Assembly (NCBI RefSeq): GCF_001748145.1
Contig: NZ_BCQA01000002.1
Coordinates: 248,001-312,000, forward strand
Direction of reading: 5' to 3'
Source: Bosea sp. BIWAKO-01
GTDB taxonomy: Bacteria > Pseudomonadota > Alphaproteobacteria > Rhizobiales > Beijerinckiaceae
DNA: 64,000 nt
The notes beneath the pieces were generated by a model that did not search any database, had not been told where the DNA came from, and saw nothing but the letters and a program-made list of their open reading frames with translations. Below, one piece after another: positions 18,700 to 28,208 of the stretch (positions are counted from its first letter, which is position 1; each line of letters begins with the position of its first letter). Made by a program: the position numbers and the translations under genes.

Positions 18700-20200
18700 A
18701 TGAAGGGCTTGGATACGATTGCGCGGATCCGGCGCGAGTTTTCGGTCCGGAAGAAGACGATCAAGGAGATTGTCCGCGAGCTTCACGTTTCGCGGAACAC
18801 GGTGCGGAAGGTGCTGCGCTCGGGTGCCACCAGCTTCGAGTACGAGCGGAAGGTGCAGCCTCTGCCGCGGATCGGTCCTTGGCGTGGCGATCTGGATCGG
18901 CTGCTGACGGTGAACGATGGCAAGCCGGCCCGCGAGCGTCTGACGCTGATCCGTATCTTCGAGGAGTTGCGGGGCCAAGGTTACGAGGGCAGCTATGATG
19001 CTGTTCGGCGTTATGCGCGGGGCTGGCGACGCGAGCAGTCCGCCGTCACGGCCGATGCCTATGTGCCTTTGAGCTTTGCGCCCGGCGAGGGCCTACCAGT
19101 TCGACTGGAGCCACGAGATCGTCGTCATCAACGGTGCGACGACCAAGGTGAAGGTGGCGCACGTTCGGCTTTGCCATTCGCGCATGCTGTTCGTGCGGGC
19201 CTATCCGCGCGAGAGCCAGGAGATGGTCTTCGATGCCCATGACCGGGCGTTCGCCTTCTTCAAGGGCGCTTGCACGCGCGGCATCTACGACAACATGAAG
19301 ACGGCAGTGGAGACCATCTTCGTCGGCAAGGAGCGCGCCTACAACCGCCGTTTCCTGCAGATGTGCAGCCATTATCTGGTCGATCCCGTCGCCTGCACGC
19401 CTGCCTCCGGCTGGGAGAAGGGGCAGGTCGAGAACCAGGTCGGACTGGTGCGCGAGCGCTTCTTCGCGCCGCGGCTCAGGGTCAAGAACTACGACGAGCT
19501 GAACGCCTGGCTGATGGATCAGGTGCTCAGCTATGCCAAGGCCCACCGCCATCCCGAGCGGCGCGATCAGACGATCTGGGAGGCGTTCGAAGCCGAGCGG
19601 CCAAGCCTCGTGCCTTATGCCGGCCACTTCGACGGCTTCCATGCGCTGCCGGCCGCGGTGTCGAAGACCTGCCTGGTGCGCTTCGACAACAACAAGTACT
19701 CGGTCGCGGCGAGCGCGATCGGCCGGCCGGTCGAGATCCGCGCCTATGCCGATCGCGTCGAGTTGCGCCAGGACGGCCGCATCGTCGGCGAGCATCCCCG
19801 CTGCTACGGTCGGGACCAGACCGCCTTCAATCCCTGGCACTATGTGCCGGTGCTGGCCCGCAAGCCGGGCGCCCTGCGCAATGGCGCGCCCTTCAAGGAC
19901 TGGGTCCTTCCGGCTTCGCTGGATCGGGTGCGCCGGAAGCTGGCGGCGGTGCAGGATGGTGACCGACAGATGGTCGATATCCTGACCACGGTGCTGAGCG
20001 ACGGCTTGCCGGCGGTCGAAGCCGCCTGCGCCGAGGGGCTGAAGCAAGGCGTCCATTCCGCCGACGTCATTCTCAACATCCTGGCCCGGCGCCGGGAGCC
20101 GGCGGCTGCGATCACCATCATGACGCCCGATGCCCTTCGCCTGCGCCATGAGCCCGCGGCCGATTGTGCCCGATACGACAGCCTCAGGAGAGCCGTGTGA
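18700..20200 (+). pseudogene. istA: IS21 transposase IstA, frameshifted
   Basis: The first frame (18700 to about 19090) carries the N-terminal helix-turn-helix (VRELHVSRNTVRKVLR) and reads to SFAPGEG. The second frame continues with the DDE domain (AYQFDWSHEIV, later GWEKGQVENQVGLVRERF) to the stop at 20200. The join needs one G fewer in the GGG run at 19089-19091. With that base removed the protein is a normal full-length IstA. Either this copy is inactive or the base is a sequencing error. Confidence 0.88.
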
Positions 20201-20928
20201 TGGAACGCTCGGAGATTCTCGCCACCATGGGCGAGCTCAAGCTCTACGGCATGAAGGCCGCCTTCGACGAGATCATCACCACGGCGGTGAAGCGCCAGCA
20301 CGAACCCCAGCGCATCGTCGGCGATCTGCTATCGGCCGAGATCGCCGAGAAGCAGGCGCGCTCGATCAAGTACCAGATCACCATCGCCAAGCTGCCCCTC
20401 GCCAAGGATGTCGGCGACTTCGTCTTCGACGGTACTCCGCTCAACGAGACGCTCGTCCACGACTTGGCTGGCGGCAACTTCATCGCGCATCAGCGCAATG
20501 TCGTCCTCGTCGGCGGCACCGGGACCGGCAAGACCCATCTCGCCATCGCGATCGCCCGGGCCTGCATCCGTGCCGGCGCGCGGGGGCGCTTCTTCAACGT
20601 CGTCGATCTCGTCAACAAGCTCGAGGCCGAGGCCCGCGCCGGCCGGCAAGGCCGCATGGCCGACTATCTCTCGCGCATGGACTTCATCGTCCTCGACGAA
20701 CTCGGCTATCTGCCCTTCGCCCAATCCGGCGGCCAGTTGCTGTTCCACCTGATCAGCCGCCTCTACGAACAGAGCTCCGTCATCGTCACCACCAACCTCG
20801 CCTTCGGCGAGTGGCCGACCGTCTTCGGCGACGCCAAGATGACGACCGCGCTCCTCGACCGGCTGACCCATCACTGCGACATCGTCGAAACCGGCAACGA
20901 GAGCTGGCGCTTCAAGAATAGGCTCTGA
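20200..20928 (+). CDS. istB: IS21 helper ATPase IstB
   Basis: A 242-residue AAA+ ATPase that assembles on DNA and directs IstA to its target. It has Walker A ([11 protein letters not shown]), Walker B ([12 protein letters not shown]) and sensor-1 (VIVTTNLAF). The ATG overlaps the istA stop in TGATG, and AGGAG lies upstream; an earlier in-frame start is not needed. The frame is intact. Confidence 0.94.
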   Translation: MERSEILATMGELKLYGMKAAFDEIITTAVKRQHEPQRIVGDLLSAEIAEKQARSIKYQITIAKLPLAKDVGDFVFDGTPLNETLVHDLAGGNFIAHQRNVVLVGGTGTGKTHLAIAIARACIRAGARGRFFNVVDLVNKLEAEARAGRQGRMADYLSRMDFIVLDELGYLPFAQSGGQLLFHLISRLYEQSSVIVTTNLAFGEWPTVFGDAKMTTALLDRLTHHCDIVETGNESWRFKNRL

Positions 20929-21068
20929 GCCAAGCGCTCCACCGACCCGGAGCCGGCGCGGCTGCGCAACCCATGCCAGCTGCGCCGCGCCGCCTCCTGA
21001 CCGCCTCACCTCATCAAGGGGTCAACATTGGACGCCGATCGGGGGGCAACATTGCGTGCCGTTTGACA

Positions 21069-21075
21069 CGCTCGA
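21069..21075. repeat. Right target-site duplication of the IS21 element
   Basis: CGCTCGA, the second copy of the 7-bp duplication. Read on the minus strand it continues the SRAP reading frame (NTSS). Confidence 0.85.
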
Positions 21076-21103
21076 GGTGTTGCGGACATTGGTCGTGCCC
21101 CGG
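21069..21103 (-). pseudogene. Short upstream piece of the disrupted SRAP gene
   Basis: On the minus strand this reads RGTTNVRNTSS, the conserved block that normally precedes the AHWKRWL motif found on the other side of IS21. Further upstream the similarity stops where arylsulfatase sequence begins, so the N-terminal half was already lost or was lost separately. Confidence 0.7.
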
Positions 21104-21976
21104 CGGCCCCTTACAAGGGCAAATCAAAGCTCGGCAACTATTCCGACTCGATGCTCGAGCTCGATGCCAATGTCGGCCGCATTATGGATACCATTCGTGC
21201 CGAGGCACCTGACACCATAGTCATCCTCACCTGCGAGGCCGGACGCCGGCGTTACGCCATTCCGCGGCGAGAAGGGAAGCTCATTCGAAGGCGCCTTCCG
21301 CGTGCCAGGGATCATGTGGGCGCCCGGCAGGATTCCGGAAGGGACGGTCCTTGATCAGATGATGTCCCACATGGACGTGTGGCCGACGACTGCCGCGATG
21401 ACCGGGCTCACACCTCCGCCGACCGGAGCATGGGTCGACAATAACGGCAGGCCGATCTTTTTCGACGGCATCGACAACAGTGGCTACGTGACAGGCAAGT
21501 CGCCGACCTCGGCACGGAACTCGTTCGTCTATATCGACGGCGAGGCATTTGGTGGCATCCGCGTCGATATCGGCGGGGACCCCGACAATCCCAATCCAAA
21601 AACCGCCTGGAAGTATCTCTGGACGGCCAAGGACACCTGGCTCGGGCCGGAGCAAAATCTCGGTGGCATTGGTGCGGCCTACAATCTCACCATGGACCCT
21701 TATGAGAAGTACGACATGACGTTCAACGGCGCCGTGTCGTATCGAATGCCATCGAGTTCGCCAGGTAAATATTCAGGTCAAGACAACGGCTGGGCGCTCG
21801 CGCTCATCTATCCGGCGCTGATCGAGATCAACAAATCGATCATAGAGTATCCAAGCATCCGCCGCTTCCCCGGTGGGGCATCGAACGACCTGCGCCCCAA
21901 TCTGCAGGACCCGGCGAACCCTGTGCCAGCGATGGACCCAAAAAACCCACCGCGGATAGGCGGTCATGGCGGCTAA
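21100..21976 (+). pseudogene. Arylsulfatase, C-terminal remnant with frameshift
   Basis: The first frame reads PYKGKSKLGNYSDSMLELD and DTIVILTCEAG. A second frame continues from about 21240 with DAGVTPFRGEKGSSFEGAF and VPGIMWAPG to the stop at 21976. In intact type I arylsulfatases a DNG block and about ten residues lie between these parts, so there is a small deletion plus a frameshift. The N-terminal half with the formylglycine Cys is absent, so no activity is expected. The fragment abuts the SRAP remnant, marking an old rearrangement junction. Confidence 0.85.
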
Positions 21977-22433
21977 CAGCCTTCCTCATGCTCAGAGCAG
22001 CGGGCCTGGACCGGCCCGCCGCTCTCTGCAATCTGCCCGAAAGCAGACTCCCTAGATGTCGGGAAAGGGCCCAACGGCGGACCTCATCCGCTGGGGTGCT
22101 GAGAGTCGTACTTGGGTCGAGAGCGGAACTCTAGTCAGCACACTCGTAGCGTCTGCTTCTGGGCAATGCGCCGATCTCCGCAAATGGCGCAGCGCGGCTG
22201 CCAGCTTTCTGGAGCGCTAAATCGGATTGCAGCCCGTCGAACCAGCTCTTCCATTGCGACACAGCTTAGCGAAGATGCCGCGAAGGCTCGTGTCGCCGGT
22301 TGAGAGGCTGCTGCATTTCGCAGCGACCAGTAAAGATTCCATGGCTAGGGCGAGTGCCACTCGTACGAGACTGAGCCGAATAGAGATCTGCAATCAGGCT
22401 GACATATGTCTTGCGGCAGACACGTGGACCACA
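21977..22433. other. Non-coding region with two dispersed-repeat copies
   Basis: No gene is supported. It holds an inverted half copy of the dispersed repeat at 22034-22048 and a full copy at 22151-22190. The part after 22300 leads into an IS3-type remnant and may include that element's left end. Confidence 0.6.
22151..22190 (+). repeat. Dispersed 40-bp repeat, full copy
   Basis: Begins GTCTGCTTCTGGGCA and ends CCGCAAATGGCGC. The 3' half contains GCGCCG facing TGGCGC, a possible small stem. Confidence 0.8.
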
Positions 22434-22550
22434 ATGTCGAAGAAGCGTCATAAGCCCGCAGCGATCGTCGCGAAGCTGCGCCATGCCGATATTCTGGTCT
22501 CGCGGGGCCAGCCCGTAGCGGACGCGATCCGCTCGATCGGCGTCACGGAC
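22434..22550 (+). pseudogene. IS3-family transposase OrfA, N-terminal remnant
   Basis: The reading MSKKRHKPAAIVAKLRHADI and GQPVADAIRSIGVT matches the helix-turn-helix start of IS3-family OrfA proteins. After GVT the similarity ends, where YYRW-like sequence is expected. No OrfB or right end is seen, so only a stub of an element remains. Confidence 0.75.
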
Positions 22551-22645
22551 TACGCTCACTTTCCGGTCTTCCGGCGCTTGCAACCCGGCCTAAACCCCGC
22601 TCTATCGTCGTCCATGACGAGGACGCCGAGCGGTGGGGCGATACT

Positions 22646-23659
22646 GTGACGCAAGGCGACACTGCCTCCGCACCACTGTCACTTGCGGCTCTGGGCTGGA
22701 CGGATTTCTTTGCTGATCAATGCGGACCAGATGACGCCTGCCTCCGGCCTGCGCGCATCGGCTCGGTGCACCGCACCCGCATGAGCGCAATCACGCCCGA
22801 TGGGCCGATCAGGCTCAAGCTGCCGGTCCATACCAATACAGGCGACTTCACGGTGGGTGACTGGGTTCTGGTGGAGCCCAGCACACATCTGCTACGGCGC
22901 CGGCTGGAGCGCGCGACGGTGTTGGCGCGGCGCACCGAGGGCAGCATGACGCCGCAGCTTGCCGGGGCCAACATCGACACACTGTTCATCGTCACCTCCT
23001 GCAATGCTGATTTCAACGTCGCGCGCCTGGAGCGCTATCTTGCGCTGGCCAATGAGAGCGGAGCCGAACCCGTCATCCTGCTGACCAAGGCCGATCTCGT
23101 GCCGGACGTGCAGCCCTATCTCGACCAGGCCTCCGCCCTGCAGCGCGGGCTGGCTGTTGCAACCGTCAATCCGCGCAGCTCTCACGCGGCGGCTGCGTTC
23201 GCGTCGTGGTGTGGCGAAGGCCGCACCCTCGGGCTGGTCGGTTCGTCCGGCGTCGGCAAATCGACGCTTGTGAACGCGCTTACCGGCACCATCGATGGCG
23301 AACCGCAGCAGACGGGCGACATCCGCGCCCACGACGCTAAGGGGCGCCACACCACGACGTCGCGCTCGCTGCATGCGATTGCCTGCGGCGGCTGGGTGAT
23401 TGATACGCCGGGCATGCGCACGCTCCATGTCAGCGATGCGGCGTCTGGTCTCGAAACGCTGTTCGCCGAGATCACGGAACTAAGCCCGCTCTGCCGCTTC
23501 CGCGACTGCACCCATGAGCACGAACCCGGCTGCGCGGTTCAGGAGGCAGTCGCCAAGGGCGTGATCGACCCTGAGCGTCTGGCACGCTGGCGCAAGCTCG
23601 ATCTAGAGAACAGGGCAAAGACGCTGGAGGTGAAGGGGCCGAGGGGGAAGAGGCGGTAG
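22646..23659 (+). CDS. rsgA: Ribosome small-subunit-dependent GTPase A
   Basis: RsgA is a circularly permuted GTPase that assists late 30S ribosome assembly. The 337-residue protein has an OB-fold start, then G4 (TKADLV), G1 (GSSGVGKSTL), the switch region ending in G3 (DTPGMR), and a zinc-binding tail (CRFRDCTHEHEPGC). All motifs are intact. The start appears to be GTG at 22646, with only weak purine-rich sequence before it; the next ATG would remove conserved sequence. It is a single gene on a stretch otherwise full of remnants. It may be a second copy of a chromosomal gene. Confidence 0.93.
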   Translation: MTQGDTASAPLSLAALGWTDFFADQCGPDDACLRPARIGSVHRTRMSAITPDGPIRLKLPVHTNTGDFTVGDWVLVEPSTHLLRRRLERATVLARRTEGSMTPQLAGANIDTLFIVTSCNADFNVARLERYLALANESGAEPVILLTKADLVPDVQPYLDQASALQRGLAVATVNPRSSHAAAAFASWCGEGRTLGLVGSSGVGKSTLVNALTGTIDGEPQQTGDIRAHDAKGRHTTTSRSLHAIACGGWVIDTPGMRTLHVSDAASGLETLFAEITELSPLCRFRDCTHEHEPGCAVQEAVAKGVIDPERLARWRKLDLENRAKTLEVKGPRGKRR

Positions 23660-24259
23660 GCGGGGCGTCTGATTCGGCCGAGCCCAAACCTCACCCGCTC
23701 GCGCCCTTTTTCACTGGGCGGGTTCGCGACCTTGTCCTGGTCGAGTTCGTAAGCGCGCTGCTGGGGTCAGCCCATTATGATCTTTGCCGCTGACCGCCCC
23801 GCGCTGCTCCGTGCGCGTCGGCAGGCGCAGGAGAGGAATCTTACCTGTGCCGCCTATGTCGAGGCGATGTTCTCGACGGGGCACGATGCGGCGAACCGCG
23901 AGGCTTTCCGCGTCGAGCCCGCGGAGGAGCCTGGCCTGATTGGGTGGCACTTCGCGGGCCCAAAGAGGACGTGGACAAGGCGACCAAGGGATCAAAGCTG
24001 CATCCTTAGTGCTGATCGGCGCACTTGGCCGTAGCGAGGCCGGATCACCTGTGACGCCGCAATCCGGCTGACACCTCACGGTAACTCGTTCGCCATCACT
24101 CGCCGAGGCTGACGTGCGACAATTACTCGCTTCCGTAGGCGCGCCGGCACACGGCTTGCGCGCGATCTCTGGTTTCGACCTGACAGCGCCTTCGGATTCA
24201 AAGACTGGCTCGGGATAATCGCCAATACGCGCTGTTCCCTGCCAAATTGAATGCTTCGC
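23660..24259. other. Region without a supported gene
   Basis: About 600 bases between rsgA and a convergent GntR gene. An 85-codon frame at 23777-24034 has no recognisable features, and no RNA or repeat was seen. Confidence 0.5.
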
Positions 24260-24976
24260 CTACCGAGCGAAAACGCGGTGCGGCATTGCGTGCGCAACGC
24301 CCAGGGCGCGCTGCAGATGGTCCCTCACATGCTCTTCGGCAAGTTTGGCATCGCCGGCGAGGATGGCGCGCGCGATGGCGCGATGTTCGGCCAGCGAAGC
24401 GGCGATGTTCTCGGTCTTCAGCGTTCCCGCCAGCTGATACATCAGGACGGGGAGCCGGAGCTGTCGCGTCAGCTTGAGCAACTGCTCGTTCCCGCTCGCA
24501 GCAACGACAGCATCGTGAAACTGATGGTTTTCATCGATGTATTCCGCCCCCGGAGGGCGCGGATGCTCATCCCAGATTGTTTCGATTTCCCGCTCGAACT
24601 GCGCTTTCGTCTCCGGATCGGCCATCGCCTCCGCCGCCAGCCGGGCCGCCAGAGTCTCAAGGCCGAGCCTGATCTGGAACAGTTCCTTCATCTCGCGAAG
24701 CGTCAGTCGGCGCACGAGGGCGCCGCGATGCGGCACGATCTCGAGAATGCCCTCCGCGGAGAGGCGTCGAAAGGCTTCTCGAAGCGGACCTCTGCTGACC
24801 CGCAGATCGCGTGTCAGATCGGCTTCGATCAGGCGTTGCCCCGGCGCATAGCGGCCCTGGAGCACGCCGTTGCGCAAATGATCGAGGACGTATTCGACGG
24901 TACCACCCCGCGCCGGACCGTCGCCGTTTTCGGGCTCGGGCAAAGCGCTGGCGCGGTGGTTGTCGAGTGTCGTCAT
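24260..24976 (-). CDS. GntR-family (FCD/FadR subgroup) transcriptional regulator
   Basis: A 238-residue regulator with an N-terminal winged helix (YVLDHLRNGVLQGRYAPGQ, DLRVSRGPLREAFRRL, EGILEIVPHRGA) and a C-terminal all-helical FCD effector domain, whose metal- or ligand-binding His residues occur in FHDAV, EHRAI and EHVRDHL. It is divergent from the catabolic operon starting at 25170, and a consensus GntR operator lies between. It is therefore probably the local repressor, with a pathway substrate as inducer. The ATG at 24976 was chosen because the alternative at 25027 would place the operon promoter inside the gene. Confidence 0.9.
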   Translation of the reverse strand: MTTLDNHRASALPEPENGDGPARGGTVEYVLDHLRNGVLQGRYAPGQRLIEADLTRDLRVSRGPLREAFRRLSAEGILEIVPHRGALVRRLTLREMKELFQIRLGLETLAARLAAEAMADPETKAQFEREIETIWDEHPRPPGAEYIDENHQFHDAVVAASGNEQLLKLTRQLRLPVLMYQLAGTLKTENIAASLAEHRAIARAILAGDAKLAEEHVRDHLQRALGVAHAMPHRVFAR

Positions 24977-25005
24977 GACGATGTGCCTAGCAGCAGGAAA
25001 CCCGG

Positions 25006-25040
25006 TTGACAACGTTTCCGCCTGCAATATTGTCCTACAA
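25006..25040 (+). promoter_or_regulatory. Promoter of the catabolic operon with overlapping GntR operator
   Basis: TTGACA (25006-25011) and TATTGT (25028-25033), spaced 16 bases, form a sigma-70 type promoter. TTGTCCTACAA at 25030-25040 fits the GntR/FCD consensus TnGTnnnACnA exactly and overlaps the -10 element, so binding would block transcription. Confidence 0.65.
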
Positions 25041-25121
25041 ACCTAAAAGACAAAATAAGCCAAAAGCGGCGAAGAGGAAACGCCTATCTCCCATCCGGGA
25101 CTGATCGCACGGCTCTCGCCG

Positions 25122-25159
25122 CTGCGTGGCTTTCGCTTCGCTCCGCACCGGCCACGCAG
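25122..25159 (+). promoter_or_regulatory. Inverted repeat just before the ribosome site of the first operon gene
   Basis: CTGCGTGGC and GCCACGCAG form a 9-bp stem with a 20-base loop. It ends at the AGGAGGAG ribosome site of the lyase gene, so it could affect its translation. Confidence 0.4.
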
Positions 25160-25169
25160 GAGGAGCGAT

Positions 25170-25952
25170 ATGTTGATTGGCAAGGCTGGCCCGGCGATTA
25201 CGGGCATCTGCACGTCCACTCCGGATCGGATCGAGATCCGGGGCAAGGATTTCGCCAGCGAGATCATGGGCCATTTTGGCTTCACCGAATTCTTCTTCTT
25301 TCTGGTGACTGGCACGAAGCCGTCAGAGCAGCAGCGCTACTTCCTCGATCTTCTCCTCGTCGCCATCGCCGAGCATGGGCTGACGCCGACGGCGCAGGCC
25401 GCGCGCATGACGTTGGCTGCCGCGCCGGACAGCCTGCAATGCGCCGTGGCCGCCGGAATTCTCGGCTGCGGCACGGTGGTTCTCGGCACCGCCGAACTAT
25501 GCGCCAAGGTGCTGGCCGAAGCTGCTGCCAGGGTTGATGGCGGTGAGGATCCCGATGCCGTCGTCAACGACATCGCAGCCAGGACACGGCGTGAGGGCGG
25601 CAAGATGCCGGGCTTCGGCCACCCCATCCATCATCCCGTCGATCCGCGAACCGAGCGGATCTTCGCTCTGGTCGAAGAGCGCGGCATTGCCGGTCGCCAT
25701 CTCGACCTCCTGAAGCGGATGCGCGGCGCTGTCGCGACGGCATGGGGCCGCCAGATGCCGCTCAACGTCTCGGGGCCGATCGCTGCCGTGCTGATGGACC
25801 TCGATTTCCCGCACACGATGATCAAGGCCGTGCCGATCCTGGCCCGCACAGCGGGTCTCCTCGGGCATCTCGCCGAGGAACAGAAACGCCCCATCGGCTT
25901 CATTCTCGCGCACCACGCCGAGGAAGCGATCGCCTACGACCCCACGATGTAA
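25170..25952 (+). CDS. Citrate-synthase-fold lyase (citryl-CoA lyase family)
   Basis: A 260-residue short member of the citrate synthase family, of the kind annotated as citryl-CoA lyase. These enzymes cleave a citryl-CoA-type thioester into an acyl-CoA and an oxo acid. Visible marks are GCGTVVLG.AE, the active-site block KMPGFGHPIHHP with its catalytic His, and the C-terminal region LAEEQKRPIGF. It lacks the N-terminal domain of full citrate synthases. AGGAGGAG precedes the ATG. It leads an apparent operon with a CoA ligase 15 bp downstream, so the ligase could make the thioester that this enzyme splits. The true substrate is unknown. Confidence 0.85.
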   Translation: MLIGKAGPAITGICTSTPDRIEIRGKDFASEIMGHFGFTEFFFFLVTGTKPSEQQRYFLDLLLVAIAEHGLTPTAQAARMTLAAAPDSLQCAVAAGILGCGTVVLGTAELCAKVLAEAAARVDGGEDPDAVVNDIAARTRREGGKMPGFGHPIHHPVDPRTERIFALVEERGIAGRHLDLLKRMRGAVATAWGRQMPLNVSGPIAAVLMDLDFPHTMIKAVPILARTAGLLGHLAEEQKRPIGFILAHHAEEAIAYDPTM

Positions 25953-25967
25953 GCGAAGGACCGGGAC

Positions 25968-27302
25968 ATGCTCCAAGAGCCCGATATCGAGACACTTCCC
26001 TGGCCCGAGCAGCGAGCGCATGACGACCGGCTCTATCGCGAACAGGTCGGCTATCTCTTCGAGCGCTCGCGCTTCTTTCGCGAGAAGCTGCAGGCAAGCG
26101 GCTTCGCGACGCCGGAATCGGTCGGCGGGCTCGACGACATCGAAGCGCTGCCCCTGACCGAGAAGGACGAACTGCGCCAGAGCCGCAGCGAGGCTCATCC
26201 GATCGGGACCCATCTCGCGGCGCCCCTGGAGGAGGTGGTGCGCATCTTCTCCACCAGCGGCACGACCGGCATTCCGAGCTACATTCCGCTGACCGCGGGC
26301 GATCTGGAAAACTGGGTCCGGACCTCCGCCCGCAGCTACGGCGCCAGCGGCCTGAACAAGGGCGAGCGCATCATCTCGACCTATAATGCCGGGCCGTTCG
26401 TCGCCGGCGCCGCACTCGATTCCTTCCCGCGCCTCGGCCTCTGCCACATCCCGGTCGGGACCGGAAACACCGAGCGACTGCTGGCTGCCGTGAAGCTGCT
26501 CAAGCCGCAGATCCTCGCCTGCACCCCCTCCTATGCGCTGCATCTCGCCGAGATCGGCGAGGCCCGCGGTCTCGACCTGCCCAACAGCAGCGTCAAGCGG
26601 ATCATGGTGGCCGGCGAACCGGGCGGCGGCGAGCCGGCCATGCGCGAGAAGCTCGAACAGGCCTGGAACGCCAAGGTCACCGAGGCGATGGGGATCGGCG
26701 ACATTTCCGTCTCGCTCTGGGGCGAGTGCGAGGAACAGCAGGGCATGCACTTCTCCGGGCGCGGCTTCGTGCATTTCGAGCTGATCGATCCCGAGACCGG
26801 CAAGCAGGTCCCTCAGACCGACGGGGCGACCGGCGAACTCGTCTACACGCATCTCAGGCATCGCGGCGCGCCCCTGCTGCGCTTCCGCAGCCGCGACCAT
26901 GTCGTCCTGCGCACCGGGGCCTGTTCCTGCGGCCGCAGCGCGCCGCGGGTGCGCTGCATCGGCCGGACCGATGACATGCTGATCGTGCGTGGCGTGAACG
27001 TGTTTCCCTCGGCGATCCGCGAGGTCGTCAACCGCTTTGCTCCCGCCGTCACCGGCGTCGTCTCGGTCCGCCCCTCCGCGAAGGGCGTCAAGCAGGCTCC
27101 GCCGCTCAAAGTCGTCGTCGAGCTGGCCGAAGGCGAGGCCGCCTCGGATGGCCTGCGCGAGAAGATTGAGAGCGATATCCGCGCCACGCTTGTCGTGACC
27201 ACCGCCGTGCACCTCGCGCCGGCCGGCACGCTGCCGCGCAGCGAATACAAGTCGCGACTGCTCGATTTCTCCGAAGCGTCGACGGAGACAGTCGATGACT
27301 GA
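25968..27302 (+). CDS. Phenylacetate-CoA-ligase-family acyl-CoA ligase
   Basis: A 444-residue adenylate-forming enzyme of the PaaK type. The ATP-binding motif is STSGTTGIPSYIP (near 92-104); later come EAMGIGD, GELVYTHLRHR.APLLRFR, the Cys-rich loop CSCGRS, the hinge GRTDDML and VRGVNVFPSAI, and the C-terminal catalytic Lys region LPRSEYKSR. It would activate a carboxylic acid to its CoA thioester. PaaK-like enzymes beside Liv transporters usually act on the imported acid. Nothing here indicates phenylacetate specifically. Confidence 0.88.
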   Translation: MLQEPDIETLPWPEQRAHDDRLYREQVGYLFERSRFFREKLQASGFATPESVGGLDDIEALPLTEKDELRQSRSEAHPIGTHLAAPLEEVVRIFSTSGTTGIPSYIPLTAGDLENWVRTSARSYGASGLNKGERIISTYNAGPFVAGAALDSFPRLGLCHIPVGTGNTERLLAAVKLLKPQILACTPSYALHLAEIGEARGLDLPNSSVKRIMVAGEPGGGEPAMREKLEQAWNAKVTEAMGIGDISVSLWGECEEQQGMHFSGRGFVHFELIDPETGKQVPQTDGATGELVYTHLRHRGAPLLRFRSRDHVVLRTGACSCGRSAPRVRCIGRTDDMLIVRGVNVFPSAIREVVNRFAPAVTGVVSVRPSAKGVKQAPPLKVVVELAEGEAASDGLREKIESDIRATLVVTTAVHLAPAGTLPRSEYKSRLLDFSEASTETVDD

Positions 27303-27329
27303 AATGCTCTGCGTGGAGGATGGACGGAC

Positions 27330-28208
27330 ATGACCGCGTCGATCATCCAGGCGGTCCTGCTGTCGCTGAGCGTTGCCGGCCTCTACGCGGCCGTTGCGGC
27401 CGGGCTGACGCTCACGGTCGGCGTGACGCGCATCATCAATTTCGCGCATGGCGAATTCGTCATGCTCGGCGCATTCCTGACCTATTGGCTCTACACCGGC
27501 TTCGGGCTGTCGCCATGGCTGGGCATGCTGGCCTCAGGCGTCGCGCTCGGCCTGTTCTCCATCCTGGTCTATCGCGGCTTCCTGGCCCGCGTGCTGAAGC
27601 AGGACGAGCACAATCAGCTTCTGGCGACGCTCGGCCTGTCCATCCTGATCCTCAACATCGCGATCATTCTCTGGTCGCCGGATGCGCGGGTGATGCAGGC
27701 GCCGGCGCTGCTGCCGTCGCTCCAGTTCGCAGGCGTGACCATTCCCGGCAACAATATCGTCGTCGCGCTCGTCGGCCTGCTGCTCTTCCTGATCATGCTC
27801 GGCATCAAGAACCATACCCGCTACGGCACGCAGATGCGCTTCGCCAGCGACGATCCCGCGCTCGCGATGCATGCGGGGATCAATGTCGACCGCGTCTTCG
27901 AACTGTCCTTCGCGATCGGGGGCGCAGCCGCCGGCATCTCCGGCGGGCTCGTCGCGCTCGTGCTTTACGTTCAGCCGACGGTTGGCGTCGACCTCGTCAT
28001 CCGCGCCTTCGCCATCATCGCGCTCGGCGGCCTCGGCAACATCCCCGGCGCTCTGATGGGGGCGGCCATCCTCGCCCTGATCGAAGGCCTGATCAGCACC
28101 TTCGTATCGGGAGGCGGCAGCTGGGGCTTCGGCGTCTCCTTCCTGGTTCTGCTGCTCGTCCTCCTGGTCCGCCCGAGCGGCCTGTTCGGCAAGCAGGTGC
28201 AGGCATGA
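27330..28208 (+). CDS. livH: Branched-chain-type ABC transporter permease, LivH family
   Basis: A 292-residue inner-membrane permease with about eight hydrophobic segments and the LivH signature GLTLTVGVTRIINFAHGEF near the N-terminus. The cytoplasmic loop is ALGGLGNIPGALMGA. It forms a heterodimeric channel with LivM, whose start overlaps this stop codon in ATGA. In this operon the transported compound is probably an organic or aromatic acid rather than leucine. Confidence 0.93.
   Translation: MTASIIQAVLLSLSVAGLYAAVAAGLTLTVGVTRIINFAHGEFVMLGAFLTYWLYTGFGLSPWLGMLASGVALGLFSILVYRGFLARVLKQDEHNQLLATLGLSILILNIAIILWSPDARVMQAPALLPSLQFAGVTIPGNNIVVALVGLLLFLIMLGIKNHTRYGTQMRFASDDPALAMHAGINVDRVFELSFAIGGAAAGISGGLVALVLYVQPTVGVDLVIRAFAIIALGGLGNIPGALMGAAILALIEGLISTFVSGGGSWGFGVSFLVLLLVLLVRPSGLFGKQVQA

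Larger units (their letters stand above)
18584..21068 (+). mobile_element. IS21-family insertion sequence, complete ends
   Basis: A 2485-bp element. Its left end TGTGTTTCGGCGTGCAAG matches, without gaps, the reverse complement of the right end TGTCAAACGGCACGCAAT, and similarity continues inward as TTGCCCCC and GATCGGC.TCCAA.. sequences. It carries istA (frameshifted) and istB and is flanked by a 7-bp direct repeat, as IS21 transposition produces. It interrupts the SRAP gene. Confidence 0.92.

Noticed and set aside
23777..24034. An 85-codon plus-strand frame as a gene
   Set aside because: No ribosome site, domain or neighbourhood support; composition is like other spurious frames here.
25497..27449. 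A 650-codon minus-strand frame opposite the lyase and CoA ligase genes
   Set aside because: It is antisense to two well-supported genes, and its translation is rich in Arg, Asp and Gly with no family features.
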